Shown here: piece after piece, positions 56,167 through 64,000 of the stretch
Layout: each line of letters starts with the position of its first letter
Numbering within the stretch: position 1 is the first letter of the stretch
Source: Halopseudomonas sabulinigri
GTDB lineage: Bacteria; Pseudomonadota; Gammaproteobacteria; Pseudomonadales; Pseudomonadaceae
Assembly (NCBI RefSeq): GCF_900105255.1
Contig: NZ_LT629763.1
Location: 2,356,001 to 2,420,000 of the forward strand
Direction of reading: 5' to 3'
DNA: 64,000 bases
Program-made: the position numbers and the translations under genes
Notes under the pieces: model-generated
Databases searched by the model: none
What the model was told of the DNA's origin: nothing
What the model saw: only the letters and a program-made list of their open reading frames with translations

Positions 56167-57352
56167 CAAGGCGCTCTAGCAGCAGCGCGGCGTTGTTGCC
56201 GCCAAAGGCGAAGGAGTTGCTTAACGCCCTGCGCAGCGGCGCCGCGTCGGCGGTGGCCAGGCGAATCGGCGCCAGCGCAGGGTCGGTTACGCCGTCGTTG
56301 ACCTGCGGTGGCAGGCAGCCTTCGCGCAACGCTAGCCAGCAGAAGGCCGCCTCCAGCGCGCCGCAGGCGCCCAGCGTATGGCCGGTTAGCGCCTTGGTCG
56401 AGCTGCAGGGTATCTGGTCGCCAAACAGTTGATGAATGGCCTGCGCCTCCATGCTGTCGTTCTGCGCAGTGGCGGTGCCGTGCAGGTTGACGTAATCCAC
56501 CTGGGCAGCGCTGATGCCGGCCATGTTCAGTGCAGCCTGGATTGCGGCCTGGGCGCCGCTGCCGTCGGCCAGCGGTGCGGAAATATGGTGCGCGTCACTG
56601 CTTTCGCCATACCCGGCGAGCTGGATGCCACCGGGTTCGGGGGTCAGCAGAAACAGTGCCGCCGCCTCGCCAATGTTGATGCCCCGGCGCTGCGGCGAGA
56701 ACGGCAGGCAAGGCTGGTCACTCACCGCTTCCAGCGCGGCAAAGCCGTTTACCGTCAGCGCACAGAGACTGTCGGCGCCACCGGCGATAACCGCGTCGCA
56801 GAGCCCCAGCGCCAGCAGCCGGCGGCCACTGGCCAGTGCGCGAGCGCTGGAGCTGCAGGCAGTCGACAGTGTGTAAGCCGGGCCATCCAGCCCCAAGTGC
56901 GCGGCGACAAAGGCCGAGGGTGAGCCTATCTCCTGGCGTTGATAGGTAAAGCTCGCGGGCCAGTCGCCATGCTGCTGAAAATGCGCCACGGCCGCCTCAC
57001 TCTCCCCAATACCCGAGGTACTGGTACCCAACACCACGCCAATACGCGCCTGGGGCTGCCGCGCGCGCAGGGCGGCCAGTTGTGGTGCCAGTTGCTGCAG
57101 CGCTGCGGCCAGCAGCTGGTTGTTGCGTGAGCGGTGTTCGGCCGGCCAGTCATGCATGGACGGCAACTCGCCGCTTACCAGCCCCAGTGGCAGAGCGCGG
57201 CCGGGGGTGAAACGATCCGTCACGGTCAGGCCGCGTTCCCCGGTGAACAGCTTGTGCGCAATAGCAGCCAGATTGTCACCCAGCGAGCACAAAAGCGCTG
57301 GCGTCGACAGGCGACAAGGCTGGTCTTGCAGGGCAGTCAAAAGCTCGGGCAT
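56159..57352 (-). CDS. apeO: Aryl-polyene ketosynthase ApeO
   Basis: 397 residues. Complete Cys-His-His set: Cys in STACSSSARA, His in NLHGTATAQND and His in LTGHTLGACGALEA. In characterised clusters ApeO pairs with the inactive partner ApeC, which is absent here and should lie to the right of the window. Overlaps the DUF3261 gene by 16 nt. Confidence 0.84.
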   Translation of the reverse strand: MPELLTALQDQPCRLSTPALLCSLGDNLAAIAHKLFTGERGLTVTDRFTPGRALPLGLVSGELPSMHDWPAEHRSRNNQLLAAALQQLAPQLAALRARQPQARIGVVLGTSTSGIGESEAAVAHFQQHGDWPASFTYQRQEIGSPSAFVAAHLGLDGPAYTLSTACSSSARALASGRRLLALGLCDAVIAGGADSLCALTVNGFAALEAVSDQPCLPFSPQRRGINIGEAAALFLLTPEPGGIQLAGYGESSDAHHISAPLADGSGAQAAIQAALNMAGISAAQVDYVNLHGTATAQNDSMEAQAIHQLFGDQIPCSSTKALTGHTLGACGALEAAFCWLALREGCLPPQVNDGVTDPALAPIRLATADAAPLRRALSNSFAFGGNNAALLLERLDD

Positions 57353-57879
57353 GGCATGGTGTTCCGCGCGGCATCGGCCACGGTGATGGTGAGCTGGTAG
57401 CCGGCGTCAAGGTCGTCGATCAGGCGGCAATGGCCGTCCATTTTAACCTTGGCAATCAGCTGCTTGCGATAATAAATCGCACGTTGCTGCGGGCTGCCTT
57501 GCAGCGTCCAGCGACTGCCGGCAAAGGCCTGATGCAGAGCCTCGGCAGGCCAGAGCGACCAGGCCAGGCGGCTACCCAGCCACTCGGCATCGAAGGGAGG
57601 CTGCCACACTGCGGACTCCATGTGTGCCCCGCTGGCGTCACGTTGCCAGCTCAGCAGCCGTTGCCCCTGCGGGCTCAACAGTGCCAAGCGCAGGCTGTCG
57701 GTATCACGGCGCAGCACACCAATCATCAGATGGGTTTCACCGGCATGCTCAAAGCGCAGTTGCAGCGTTTGCGCCGGCGCCACCGGTAACGCTGCCAGCG
57801 ATGGCGCTGGTGCGGGCTGCATGACACAGCCGCTGAGCCACAGCGCCAGCAGCAGACCACCAAGAGCGCGCTTCAGCAT
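57337..57879 (-). CDS. DUF3261 lipoprotein of the APE cluster
   Basis: 180 residues. Signal peptide with lipobox LWLSGC, Cys18, so an outer-membrane lipoprotein. The remainder is a LolB/LolA-like beta sheet (LQLRFEHAGETHLMIGVL). DUF3261 proteins occur regularly in aryl-polyene clusters, probably to seat the polyene lipid in the outer membrane. Coupled to both neighbours. Confidence 0.85.
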   Translation of the reverse strand: MLKRALGGLLLALWLSGCVMQPAPAPSLAALPVAPAQTLQLRFEHAGETHLMIGVLRRDTDSLRLALLSPQGQRLLSWQRDASGAHMESAVWQPPFDAEWLGSRLAWSLWPAEALHQAFAGSRWTLQGSPQQRAIYYRKQLIAKVKMDGHCRLIDDLDAGYQLTITVADAARNTMPCPSF

Positions 57880-59156
57880 GCGCCCGCAGCCAGATCAAAG
57901 CGGCTGTCGGTGCTGCTTTCTGCCAGCGCGTCCAGGCGCCGACGGCTGGCGGCGACCAGCGGATTGTCGGTGTCCCAGGCGTAGCCAGCCAGCACCGCAC
58001 TGATCATGCCCCGAATCCGCTCGGGCTGGCGCTCATTGAAAATGATCCGCGGCAGACGGCCGTCGTACCAGGCAAGCACAAACTCGCGAAAGGTATCCAC
58101 ACCGGCGCGCAGCGGCAGCTCGAACGCGCTCTGCCAGTCCACCGCTTCACCGCGCAGCTGACGCTGCACCAGCGGTGCCGCCAGCCAGCCGGAGTGCAGC
58201 GCTATGGTCACACCCGAGGAAAACACCGGATCAAGAAACTCGCCGGCGTTACCCAGTAGCGCAAAGCCCGGCCCATGTAGCTGCTTGACCGCGGCCGAGT
58301 AGCCTTCCAGTCGGCCAGTGTCACGCACCTGCACGGCATTTTTCAGCAGTTCAGCGTAGCGCGGCTCCTGGCGCAACATGGCCCACAAGCGCTCGGCATC
58401 ATTCTGCCCGGCCTGCTCCAGCGTTGCGCGATCACCCACCACGCCGACCGAAGCGCGGCCATCACTGAACGGAATCAGCCAGTACCAGACACCCGGCAGC
58501 TGCGGGTGGATGCCGATGAGAATCTTGTTGCGGTCGTAATTCGGGCTATCAATGCGGTCTTCCACATGCATGAACAGCGCGCAGCGCGACTCCAGCACCG
58601 AGTCGCAAGCCAACCCGGTGAGCCGCGCCAGCACCCGCCCGTAGCCGCTGGCATCCAGCACAAAACGGGCCTGCAACTGCTGCGCCTCGCCCTCGGCGGT
58701 GACCAGACTGAGGCGTGGCTGCGCGGCATCGGCGACAAAGTCGGTCACCCTGCAGCCGAACAGCACCTCGGCGCCGAGCGCTTGTGCGCCTGCGATCAAC
58801 CGCTGGTCAAAGTCAGCGCGCGGCACCTGCCAGGTGGTGCCGGGGCCAGCGCTGAACTTCTCGGTAAACAGTACCGCCGCCGATTCATTGCGCCAGCAGA
58901 AGGCGGCGCCATCCTTGTACTGAAAGCCACCCGCCTGCGCCGCCGCCAACAAGCCGCACTCCTGCAGGTACTGCATGCATTGCGGCAGCAGGCTCTCGCC
59001 AATCGAGAAGCGCGGGAAGGTACTTTGCTCAAGCACCCGCACGCGCAAACCCTCGCGCGCCAGCCAGGCCGCTGCCGCAGCACCGGCCGGTCCGGCACCA
59101 ATAATGGCTACATCGACCTGCTCAACGGCTCCGTCTGTCAGCGTAGTGTTCTGCAT
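57873..59156 (-). CDS. FAD-dependent oxidoreductase of the APE cluster (halogenase-like fold)
   Basis: 427 residues from the ATG behind AGGGAA; the TTG five codons upstream is rejected. FAD motif VAIIGAGPAGAAAAAWLA near 16, then FPRFSIGESLLPQC, as in flavin-dependent halogenases and geranylgeranyl-reductase-like enzymes, and LGNAGEFLDPVFSSGV. The halogenase WxWxIP motif is not seen. Function in the cluster is unproven, possibly modification of the polyene or its anchor. Confidence 0.82.
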   Translation of the reverse strand: MQNTTLTDGAVEQVDVAIIGAGPAGAAAAAWLAREGLRVRVLEQSTFPRFSIGESLLPQCMQYLQECGLLAAAQAGGFQYKDGAAFCWRNESAAVLFTEKFSAGPGTTWQVPRADFDQRLIAGAQALGAEVLFGCRVTDFVADAAQPRLSLVTAEGEAQQLQARFVLDASGYGRVLARLTGLACDSVLESRCALFMHVEDRIDSPNYDRNKILIGIHPQLPGVWYWLIPFSDGRASVGVVGDRATLEQAGQNDAERLWAMLRQEPRYAELLKNAVQVRDTGRLEGYSAAVKQLHGPGFALLGNAGEFLDPVFSSGVTIALHSGWLAAPLVQRQLRGEAVDWQSAFELPLRAGVDTFREFVLAWYDGRLPRIIFNERQPERIRGMISAVLAGYAWDTDNPLVAASRRRLDALAESSTDSRFDLAAGAC

Positions 59157-59171
59157 CTGCGTTCCCTGCAA

Positions 59172-61409
59172 CTAGCGTGAATGATCGAGCCGGCGGGCTC
59201 GCGCGAAGGGCACCAGTGCCCAGGTAAAAGCCAGACCCAACAAGCAGGTCAGGCCAAGAAAATGCAGCGCCGGGGTGGCGCTGAACGCCAACAGCCCAAA
59301 CGCCAGCAGGCTGGACGCGCAGGACAGGCTGATCGCCAGCCAGGCCGCTTCGCTGTCGGGTTCCTGTGCACTGAAGATGCCCGCATCCAGACCAATGCCC
59401 AGCACCAGCAACAGCCCCAGCAGGTGAAACAACCCGACCCCTGCGGTCAACGACAGGCAACCCAGCGTCAGCAGCACCGCGCCCAGAGGCGGCAAGAGCG
59501 CGCGCCAGGCCGCGCCGCGAAAGCGCCAGCCGAGTAGCAGCGCAAGCAACACCACTGCCGCCGCCAGCCAGCTTGCCATGCTGTGGGCCAGGCGCGCCAG
59601 CTGCGCAGACAAGGCCGTCACCCGGTCGTGGTACAGCACATCATCGGCTTGCGCCAACTGCTGCAAAACGACCTCTCCCGCCGCCGTCGCATCGCCCAAG
59701 GCAACCACCGCAACCCACTCGCCGTGCGGCTGCTCGCCTAGCCAAAGCGCTGCATCGGCGGCCCCCGCCGGTGAACTCAGCCACGGCGTCGGTTGCAGCA
59801 AGGGAGCCTCATCAAGCGCTGCCAGCGCCTGCTGTTGCAGCCGCTCGGGCAGGCCACTGGCGGCACTCAGCTGGGGCAGTAGTTGCTGGTAACGCTCGCG
59901 CAGTTCACGTCGATTCTGCTGTTGGCGCTGCAGTGAAGGCAGTTGCCGCGCCGGATGTTGATAGGCCGACAGCTCGCCAGTGCTCAGTAATTGCTGTAAC
60001 GCCGGATCGAGACGCTCCAGCCGCTGCAACAACCCCTGCTGATCCGCCGCGCTGACCAGTAAATAGCGGCTACCACTGGGTTGCTGCAAGCTGCTTTGCA
60101 CCTGTTGCTGCTCTGCAATCAACTGCGCTGGCGAGGGGTTCAGTTGCCGCAGGCTGGTGTTGAATTGCAGTCTGCCAACGCTCAGCGCCAGCGCTGCCAG
60201 CAGCAACAGCGCCAGCAAAATCCAAGGCCAGCGTTGCCCGGTAGCTAAGCGTAACGGCGCGATAATGGCCGCCGAACGCGCCGTGGCCGGGTGAACCGAC
60301 AACGGCCAGCGCGCCAACCAGAGACGCACCGTCAACCAGGCGCCGAGCAGGCCCAGCGCGGCAAAGCAGGCCATCTGCCGCAAACCCGGCATGGGCGTAA
60401 TCAATTGCACCAGGTAGGCGATCAGCGTCGATAACAAACCCAGCAACAGCGCCGACCAGAACGACCGACCGGGCTGCGCGGCGACCAGTTCCCGCTGGCA
60501 TTGCAGGTGCAGCGCGTAGTCCACGGCGATGCCGATAATGCTGACGCCGAACACCAGCGTCAGCAGATTCAACCCGCCGAAGATCAGTCCGGTCAGCGGC
60601 AGCGCCAACAGCAGGCCGCAAGCCACCGGCACCAGCAACAGCGCCAGGGTGCGCAGCCGCCGGAACACCAACCAGAACAGTACACACAGGCCCAGCAGCG
60701 AGGCCAGCCCCAGGCTGGACATCTCGCGTTGCGCCTGCGCGGCACCCGCCGCCGCATGGAAGATCAGCCCCGAACGCAACAACTGGGCTTGCGGATGCTG
60801 CGCGTGAAAGTCGGCCAGAGCGCTGGTTAGCTTTTGCTGCGTTGCCATTTGGTAAGGACTGCCGGTCAGCTCGCCACTGACCAGGGCCCACAGCTGATCG
60901 CCTTGCTGTAGCGTGGGCACACCCTCGCGCAGGGTTAACGAAGCGCCGAAGCGCTCGCCGAGCCAACTGTCGAGAATGCCGAAAGGATCTTGTGCCAACG
61001 CCTCGCTGCCGCCGGGCAGCAACAACCGGGTGAGTGCGCGCTTGAGCCATTGCGGGTTGTCAGCCGCAGCCAGATCGTCGCTGAGCAAGCCGTAGCGGTA
61101 GGCGGAAAGCGCCTGATCAGGACGATTCGTCAACGGCTCGGCGCTCAGGCCTGCGTCGCGCAGCGACTGCTGCAACGCCTTGGCATCTGCCACTGGCTGC
61201 GGGCCGCTGATGAGGATGACAAAGCGGTGCTCGAACGCGACAGACAACTGGCCGTCGGCCTGTTGCACAAGGCTGTCTTGATCGCTGGCGGGCAACAACG
61301 CGGTGATGCGCGTATCCCAAAAGTCGGCCTGCCGCAGCTGGCTAACCAGCAGCGCTGCACAGGCCAGCAAAACTCCAGCCCAAAGCCAGGCCAGCGCGCG
61401 CTGGGTCAC
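59172..61409 (-). CDS. MMPL/RND-family exporter of the APE cluster
   Basis: 745 residues from the GTG that overlaps the LolA-like stop (GTGA). About eleven to twelve membrane helices in two halves with large periplasmic loops (about 30-225 and 420-580), the MMPL layout. Charged GIAVDYALHLQ and GIGLDAGIFSAQ in the helices correspond to the proton-relay positions. It probably moves the aryl-polyene lipid from the inner membrane to the periplasm. Confidence 0.86.
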   Translation of the reverse strand: MTQRALAWLWAGVLLACAALLVSQLRQADFWDTRITALLPASDQDSLVQQADGQLSVAFEHRFVILISGPQPVADAKALQQSLRDAGLSAEPLTNRPDQALSAYRYGLLSDDLAAADNPQWLKRALTRLLLPGGSEALAQDPFGILDSWLGERFGASLTLREGVPTLQQGDQLWALVSGELTGSPYQMATQQKLTSALADFHAQHPQAQLLRSGLIFHAAAGAAQAQREMSSLGLASLLGLCVLFWLVFRRLRTLALLLVPVACGLLLALPLTGLIFGGLNLLTLVFGVSIIGIAVDYALHLQCQRELVAAQPGRSFWSALLLGLLSTLIAYLVQLITPMPGLRQMACFAALGLLGAWLTVRLWLARWPLSVHPATARSAAIIAPLRLATGQRWPWILLALLLLAALALSVGRLQFNTSLRQLNPSPAQLIAEQQQVQSSLQQPSGSRYLLVSAADQQGLLQRLERLDPALQQLLSTGELSAYQHPARQLPSLQRQQQNRRELRERYQQLLPQLSAASGLPERLQQQALAALDEAPLLQPTPWLSSPAGAADAALWLGEQPHGEWVAVVALGDATAAGEVVLQQLAQADDVLYHDRVTALSAQLARLAHSMASWLAAAVVLLALLLGWRFRGAAWRALLPPLGAVLLTLGCLSLTAGVGLFHLLGLLLVLGIGLDAGIFSAQEPDSEAAWLAISLSCASSLLAFGLLAFSATPALHFLGLTCLLGLAFTWALVPFARARRLDHSR

Positions 61410-61951
61410 GACGCGCCGCTGTCGCCGGGCAGCGCGGCGCAATCGGCCGGACTGAGTTGCAGGGTCATGCGGTCACCGGAAACAAAATCAATCTGCAGCT
61501 GCCGCACCTGCTCGCCACCCCGGACCTGCAGATGCTTGAGACGCTCGGCTACCACGCTGTCGGTTGGTTTCAGCGCAGCCTGCCAGTCGCCCAGCTCGCC
61601 GCTCAGCTCAACGCTAAAGTGCTCCTGCAAGGCAGCCCAGTCGCCGCCGAGCAGCCCATTCAGCACCGGCAGAATCACCTGGTAGGCCAGCGGCAATTCC
61701 GGGTTATCGGCCCTCAGCACCAGTCGGCTGTCGACGGGTGTCAGGGTTTGCCAGATCAACGCGTTGTCGCTGCGCTGAAAATAGCCGTTGCTGGCAAGCT
61801 CGGCTTCCAGGTCGTCGAGCCAGCGGGTCTGCGCAAAATGGCTGCATTGCGGGCTGTGCTCGGCCAGTTGTGCGCCCAGCGTTGTGCTATCCAGCTCTGC
61901 CGCAGCAGGCAGGCTGAACACCATAGCGACCAACAGCAGCAAGCGGCGCAT
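61406..61951 (-). CDS. LolA-like periplasmic carrier of the APE cluster
   Basis: 181 residues, signal peptide MRRLLLLVAMVFSLPAAA. Beta-sheet protein with the FAQTRWLDDLEAELASNGYF segment of LolA-related outer-membrane carriers. Such proteins accompany MMPL exporters in aryl-polyene loci and are thought to ferry the lipid across the periplasm. TGATG coupling to the thioesterase gene. Confidence 0.83.
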   Translation of the reverse strand: MRRLLLLVAMVFSLPAAAELDSTTLGAQLAEHSPQCSHFAQTRWLDDLEAELASNGYFQRSDNALIWQTLTPVDSRLVLRADNPELPLAYQVILPVLNGLLGGDWAALQEHFSVELSGELGDWQAALKPTDSVVAERLKHLQVRGGEQVRQLQIDFVSGDRMTLQLSPADCAALPGDSGAS

Positions 61952-62391
61952 CAGCGGTTCCTCTGTTGCCAGGCGGCAAGCTTCTCGCGCAGCACGGCGG
62001 GTGATTCAAAGCGCATTTCCCGATCCTCAACGCCGACCGCGACCTGCACCGTCCAGGCGCGATTAAGCCGCTTGCGCGTCTCGGCATCGCGAATGGTGTA
62101 ATCGATCTTCAGGCGGTTTTCCCATTCACTGAGCCGCGCCTCGATGGCAATCTGCTGGGTGAACACTGCCGGCGCCGCGTAGCGCAGACGCATGTCGATC
62201 ACCGGCCAGCCGTAACCGGAGTCACGCATCTGATTGTAGTTGTAATCCAGCTCATCCAGCAGCGCGCAGCGGGCGATTTCCAGATAACGCACGTAATGCC
62301 CGTGCCAGACGATATGCATCATATCCACATCGTGGAAGGGGATGGTCAGGCAGATTTCAGCCTGCGGCAGCGGGTGTTCAGCGGGCGTCAT
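61951..62391 (-). CDS. 4HBT-type acyl-CoA/ACP thioesterase of the APE cluster
   Basis: 146 residues, hot-dog fold. Active-site signature FHDVDMMHIVWHGHYVRYLE with the catalytic Asp. No signal peptide. Releases the aryl-polyene acyl chain or edits misloaded carrier proteins. Overlaps the ammonia-lyase gene by 14 nt. Confidence 0.87.
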   Translation of the reverse strand: MTPAEHPLPQAEICLTIPFHDVDMMHIVWHGHYVRYLEIARCALLDELDYNYNQMRDSGYGWPVIDMRLRYAAPAVFTQQIAIEARLSEWENRLKIDYTIRDAETRKRLNRAWTVQVAVGVEDREMRFESPAVLREKLAAWQQRNR

Positions 62392-63946
62392 AGAGGCTCC
62401 AGTGGCGTTGCAGGATCAGGCCGCACAGGTGACGCAGATCGCTTTCGAGCGCGCGGTCCTCACACAAGGGGGCGACCTGCTCGCGGCAGTCGGCGACAAA
62501 AGCCGCCAATTGCACTGGCAGCGGGGCAGCGTCCGCCAGCTGGCTGCGCTGCTCCACGCCCTGACAGACCGCATGCAGCACCGCAGCTGCGACCTGTTCG
62601 ACCAGCGTCAATACGCGCAACGCATCGCGCGCGGCTATGGTGCCCATGCTCACCTTGTCCTGATTGTGGCACTCGGTTGAGCGTGAGAACACACTCGCCG
62701 GCATGGTCAGCTTGAGCGCTTCGGCAGTCCAGGCCGAGGCGCCGATCTGTACCGCCTTATAGCCATGGTTCAGCGGAGCGCGCGCGGCGCTGGCACCACT
62801 GAGGTTGGCGGGCAGACCGTGGCTGAAACGGGTATCCACCAACTGCGCCAACTGGCGGTCGAGCAGGTCGGCAAGATTGGCGACCGCCTGCTTCAGGCTG
62901 TCCATGACGAAGGCCACATGGCCACCGTAGAAGTGGCCACCATGCATAACCTTGCCGCCCTCGACGTCGATCAGCGGGTTGTCGTTGGCGCTGTTCAGCT
63001 CGGTTTCCAGCAACTGCCGCCAGAATGGCAAGGCATCGGCCACCACACCGATCACGTGTGGCGCGCAGCGGGTGGAGTACCGATCCTGCAGGCGCGGTGA
63101 ATTACGCGGGGTGGCCGGCGCGTGCAGATCCTCACGCAGCCGCGCGGCGACCTGCGCCTGGCCGGGGTGCGGCTTGGCGCGGAACAGTGTCTCGTCGAAG
63201 TGATAGGGATTGCCGTCCAGCGCGTAGACGCTGAGGGCGGTAAGCCGAGTGCTGAGCCGCGCCAGGTATTCGGTGCGGGCGAACGCCTGCAGCGCCAGCG
63301 CGGTCATCACCGCGGTGCCGTTCATCAACGCCAGGCCTTCCTTGGGCTTGAGCTGGTAGGCCGTGAGGCCACGCTCGGCGAACACCTCGGCGGTGGCGCG
63401 GCGTTCACCGGCAACCCAGACCTCGCGCTCGCCACAGAGTACCGCCGCCAGATAGGACAGCGGCGTCAGATCGCCACTGGCGCCGACCGAGCCCTCTTCC
63501 GGAATCACCGGCAGCACGTCCTGTTCCAACAGCCAGACCAGGCGCTCCAGCAGCTCCCAACTGACCCCGGAGTAACCTTGACACAGTGACACCAGCCGCA
63601 CCATGACCACCGCCCGCGACGCCTCGGCCGAGAGCACCTGCCCCAGGCCGCAGCCGTGAAAGGTGTACAGGTGCTGCGGCAACTCGCCCAGCACCTCGGC
63701 AGGCACCGCGCGGGTGCAGGAATCGCCGTACCCGGTGGTAACGCCGTAGATCACGCCCTCTTCCGCGAGCAGTTGCTCAAGAAAGCGGTTACCCGCGCTG
63801 ATGCGTTCACGGAATGCTGGTTCTAGCGACAGCGCTACGCGGCAGCGGCGCTGGGCAACGGCCAGCACCTGCTCAATGCTCAGCGGGCTGCCGTCGAGTT
63901 GCAGGCAGGCGGGCGCGGTGTCAGTGCGGGTGTTTGTCAGACTCAT
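62378..63946 (-). CDS. MIO-type aromatic amino acid ammonia-lyase
   Basis: 522 residues. The Ala-Ser-Gly triad that forms the MIO cofactor is visible in GSVGASGDLTPLSYLA, with YGVTTGYGDS (catalytic Tyr loop), LNSANDNPLI and the STECHNQDKVSMGT region. At the selectivity position (LYTFHGCGLG) it has Phe-His, neither the Ser-His of histidine lyase nor the His-Leu of known tyrosine lyases, so the substrate (Tyr, Phe or His) cannot be read. In the APE operon it probably makes the aryl starter 4-coumarate or cinnamate. Start at ATG 63946. Confidence 0.85.
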   Translation of the reverse strand: MSLTNTRTDTAPACLQLDGSPLSIEQVLAVAQRRCRVALSLEPAFRERISAGNRFLEQLLAEEGVIYGVTTGYGDSCTRAVPAEVLGELPQHLYTFHGCGLGQVLSAEASRAVVMVRLVSLCQGYSGVSWELLERLVWLLEQDVLPVIPEEGSVGASGDLTPLSYLAAVLCGEREVWVAGERRATAEVFAERGLTAYQLKPKEGLALMNGTAVMTALALQAFARTEYLARLSTRLTALSVYALDGNPYHFDETLFRAKPHPGQAQVAARLREDLHAPATPRNSPRLQDRYSTRCAPHVIGVVADALPFWRQLLETELNSANDNPLIDVEGGKVMHGGHFYGGHVAFVMDSLKQAVANLADLLDRQLAQLVDTRFSHGLPANLSGASAARAPLNHGYKAVQIGASAWTAEALKLTMPASVFSRSTECHNQDKVSMGTIAARDALRVLTLVEQVAAAVLHAVCQGVEQRSQLADAAPLPVQLAAFVADCREQVAPLCEDRALESDLRHLCGLILQRHWSLYDAR

Positions 63947-64000
63947 GTTTCTCAGCCAACCAGAAAGGGAAGAAGTTGTACCACTGCAGCGGTTGCTCAC
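63921..64000 (-). CDS. C-terminal end of an acyltransferase-like gene
   Basis: The last 26 codons of an upstream gene, reading EQPLQWYNFFPFWLAEKHES and ending HPH. The WYNFFPFW motif is typical of the end of LpxL/WaaM-like lipid acyltransferases (or glycosyltransferase-acyltransferase fusions) in aryl-polyene clusters. Overlaps the lyase start by 26 nt, so it belongs to the same operon. Confidence 0.6.
   Translation of the reverse strand, partial: EQPLQWYNFFPFWLAEKHESDKHPH

Noticed and set aside
61410..61442. TTG start for the MMPL exporter
   Set aside because: The GTG overlapping the LolA-like stop gives normal coupling; the extra Arg-rich residues look spurious.

Overview
The window reads as the chromosome of a gammaproteobacterium of the family Pseudomonadaceae. 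The protein sequences are Pseudomonas-like throughout: ColRS, the rep/cytochrome c5 neighbourhood, GlnK/AmtB with a sigma54 promoter, CadA/CadR, and an aryl-polyene cluster. A halotolerant Halopseudomonas-type lineage is possible, but that is a guess. There is no insertion sequence, prophage or CRISPR array.

Layout. (a) 1-6300: a tightly coupled minus-strand operon runs off the left edge and starts behind a ykkC-type (guanidine-I) riboswitch and a terminator. It encodes a TauA/SsuA-like periplasmic binding protein, a membrane histidine-box (desaturase-type) diiron enzyme, two short-chain dehydrogenases, a DMT-family permease, a creatininase-family amidohydrolase, an isochorismatase-family cysteine hydrolase and the start of a metallo-beta-lactamase-fold lactonase. 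This is not the usual guanidine carboxylase set and is the best candidate in the window for an undescribed system. (b) 6.5-9.3 kb: YjbQ, a small helical protein and a large FAD-dependent dehydrogenase. (c) 9.3-16 kb: copper locus (cupredoxin, CopA, CopB, glutaredoxin-MauE fusion, DUF305 protein) divergent from a PhoPQ-like two-component system. (d) 16-18.5 kb: amtB and glnK behind a sigma54/NtrC promoter that now also reads through a decayed porin gene; ubiK and comM follow. (e) 20.3-33.8 kb: c-di-GMP and phosphorelay signalling (GGDEF-EAL, EAL, REC-PAS-GGDEF-EAL, 1496-residue hybrid kinase), interrupted by rep, cytochrome c5, tRNA-Arg(CCG) and a 148-bp tandem repeat containing tRNA-like 3' ends. 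(f) 33.8-43.3 kb: ColRS envelope locus. colR-colS is flanked by a divergent sulfatase/PAP2/dual-specificity phosphatase operon and a downstream methyltransferase/LPS-kinase/dgkA/sulfatase operon, each with a match to the ColR box. (g) 43.3-48.7 kb: PepSY protein, TonB-dependent receptor, DUF2946 protein, an Asp-nucleophile alpha/beta hydrolase and a 51-residue small protein. (h) 48.9-51.6 kb: cadA/cadR metal efflux with a MerR-type operator. (i) 53.2-64 kb: most of an aryl-polyene (APE) biosynthesis operon, running off the right edge.

How the parts work together. The left operon probably senses guanidine, takes up a guanidine-type compound and processes it by oxidation and several hydrolyses. 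The ColR locus looks like a metal-responsive envelope-modification module in which the two sulfatase-type phospholipid head-group transferases release diacylglycerol and DgkA recycles it. The APE operon supplies ketosynthases, ketoreductase, dehydratase, thioesterase, LolA-like and MMPL export proteins and an MIO-type ammonia lyase that could make the aryl starter. Functions come from motif recognition and gene context; no database search was possible.
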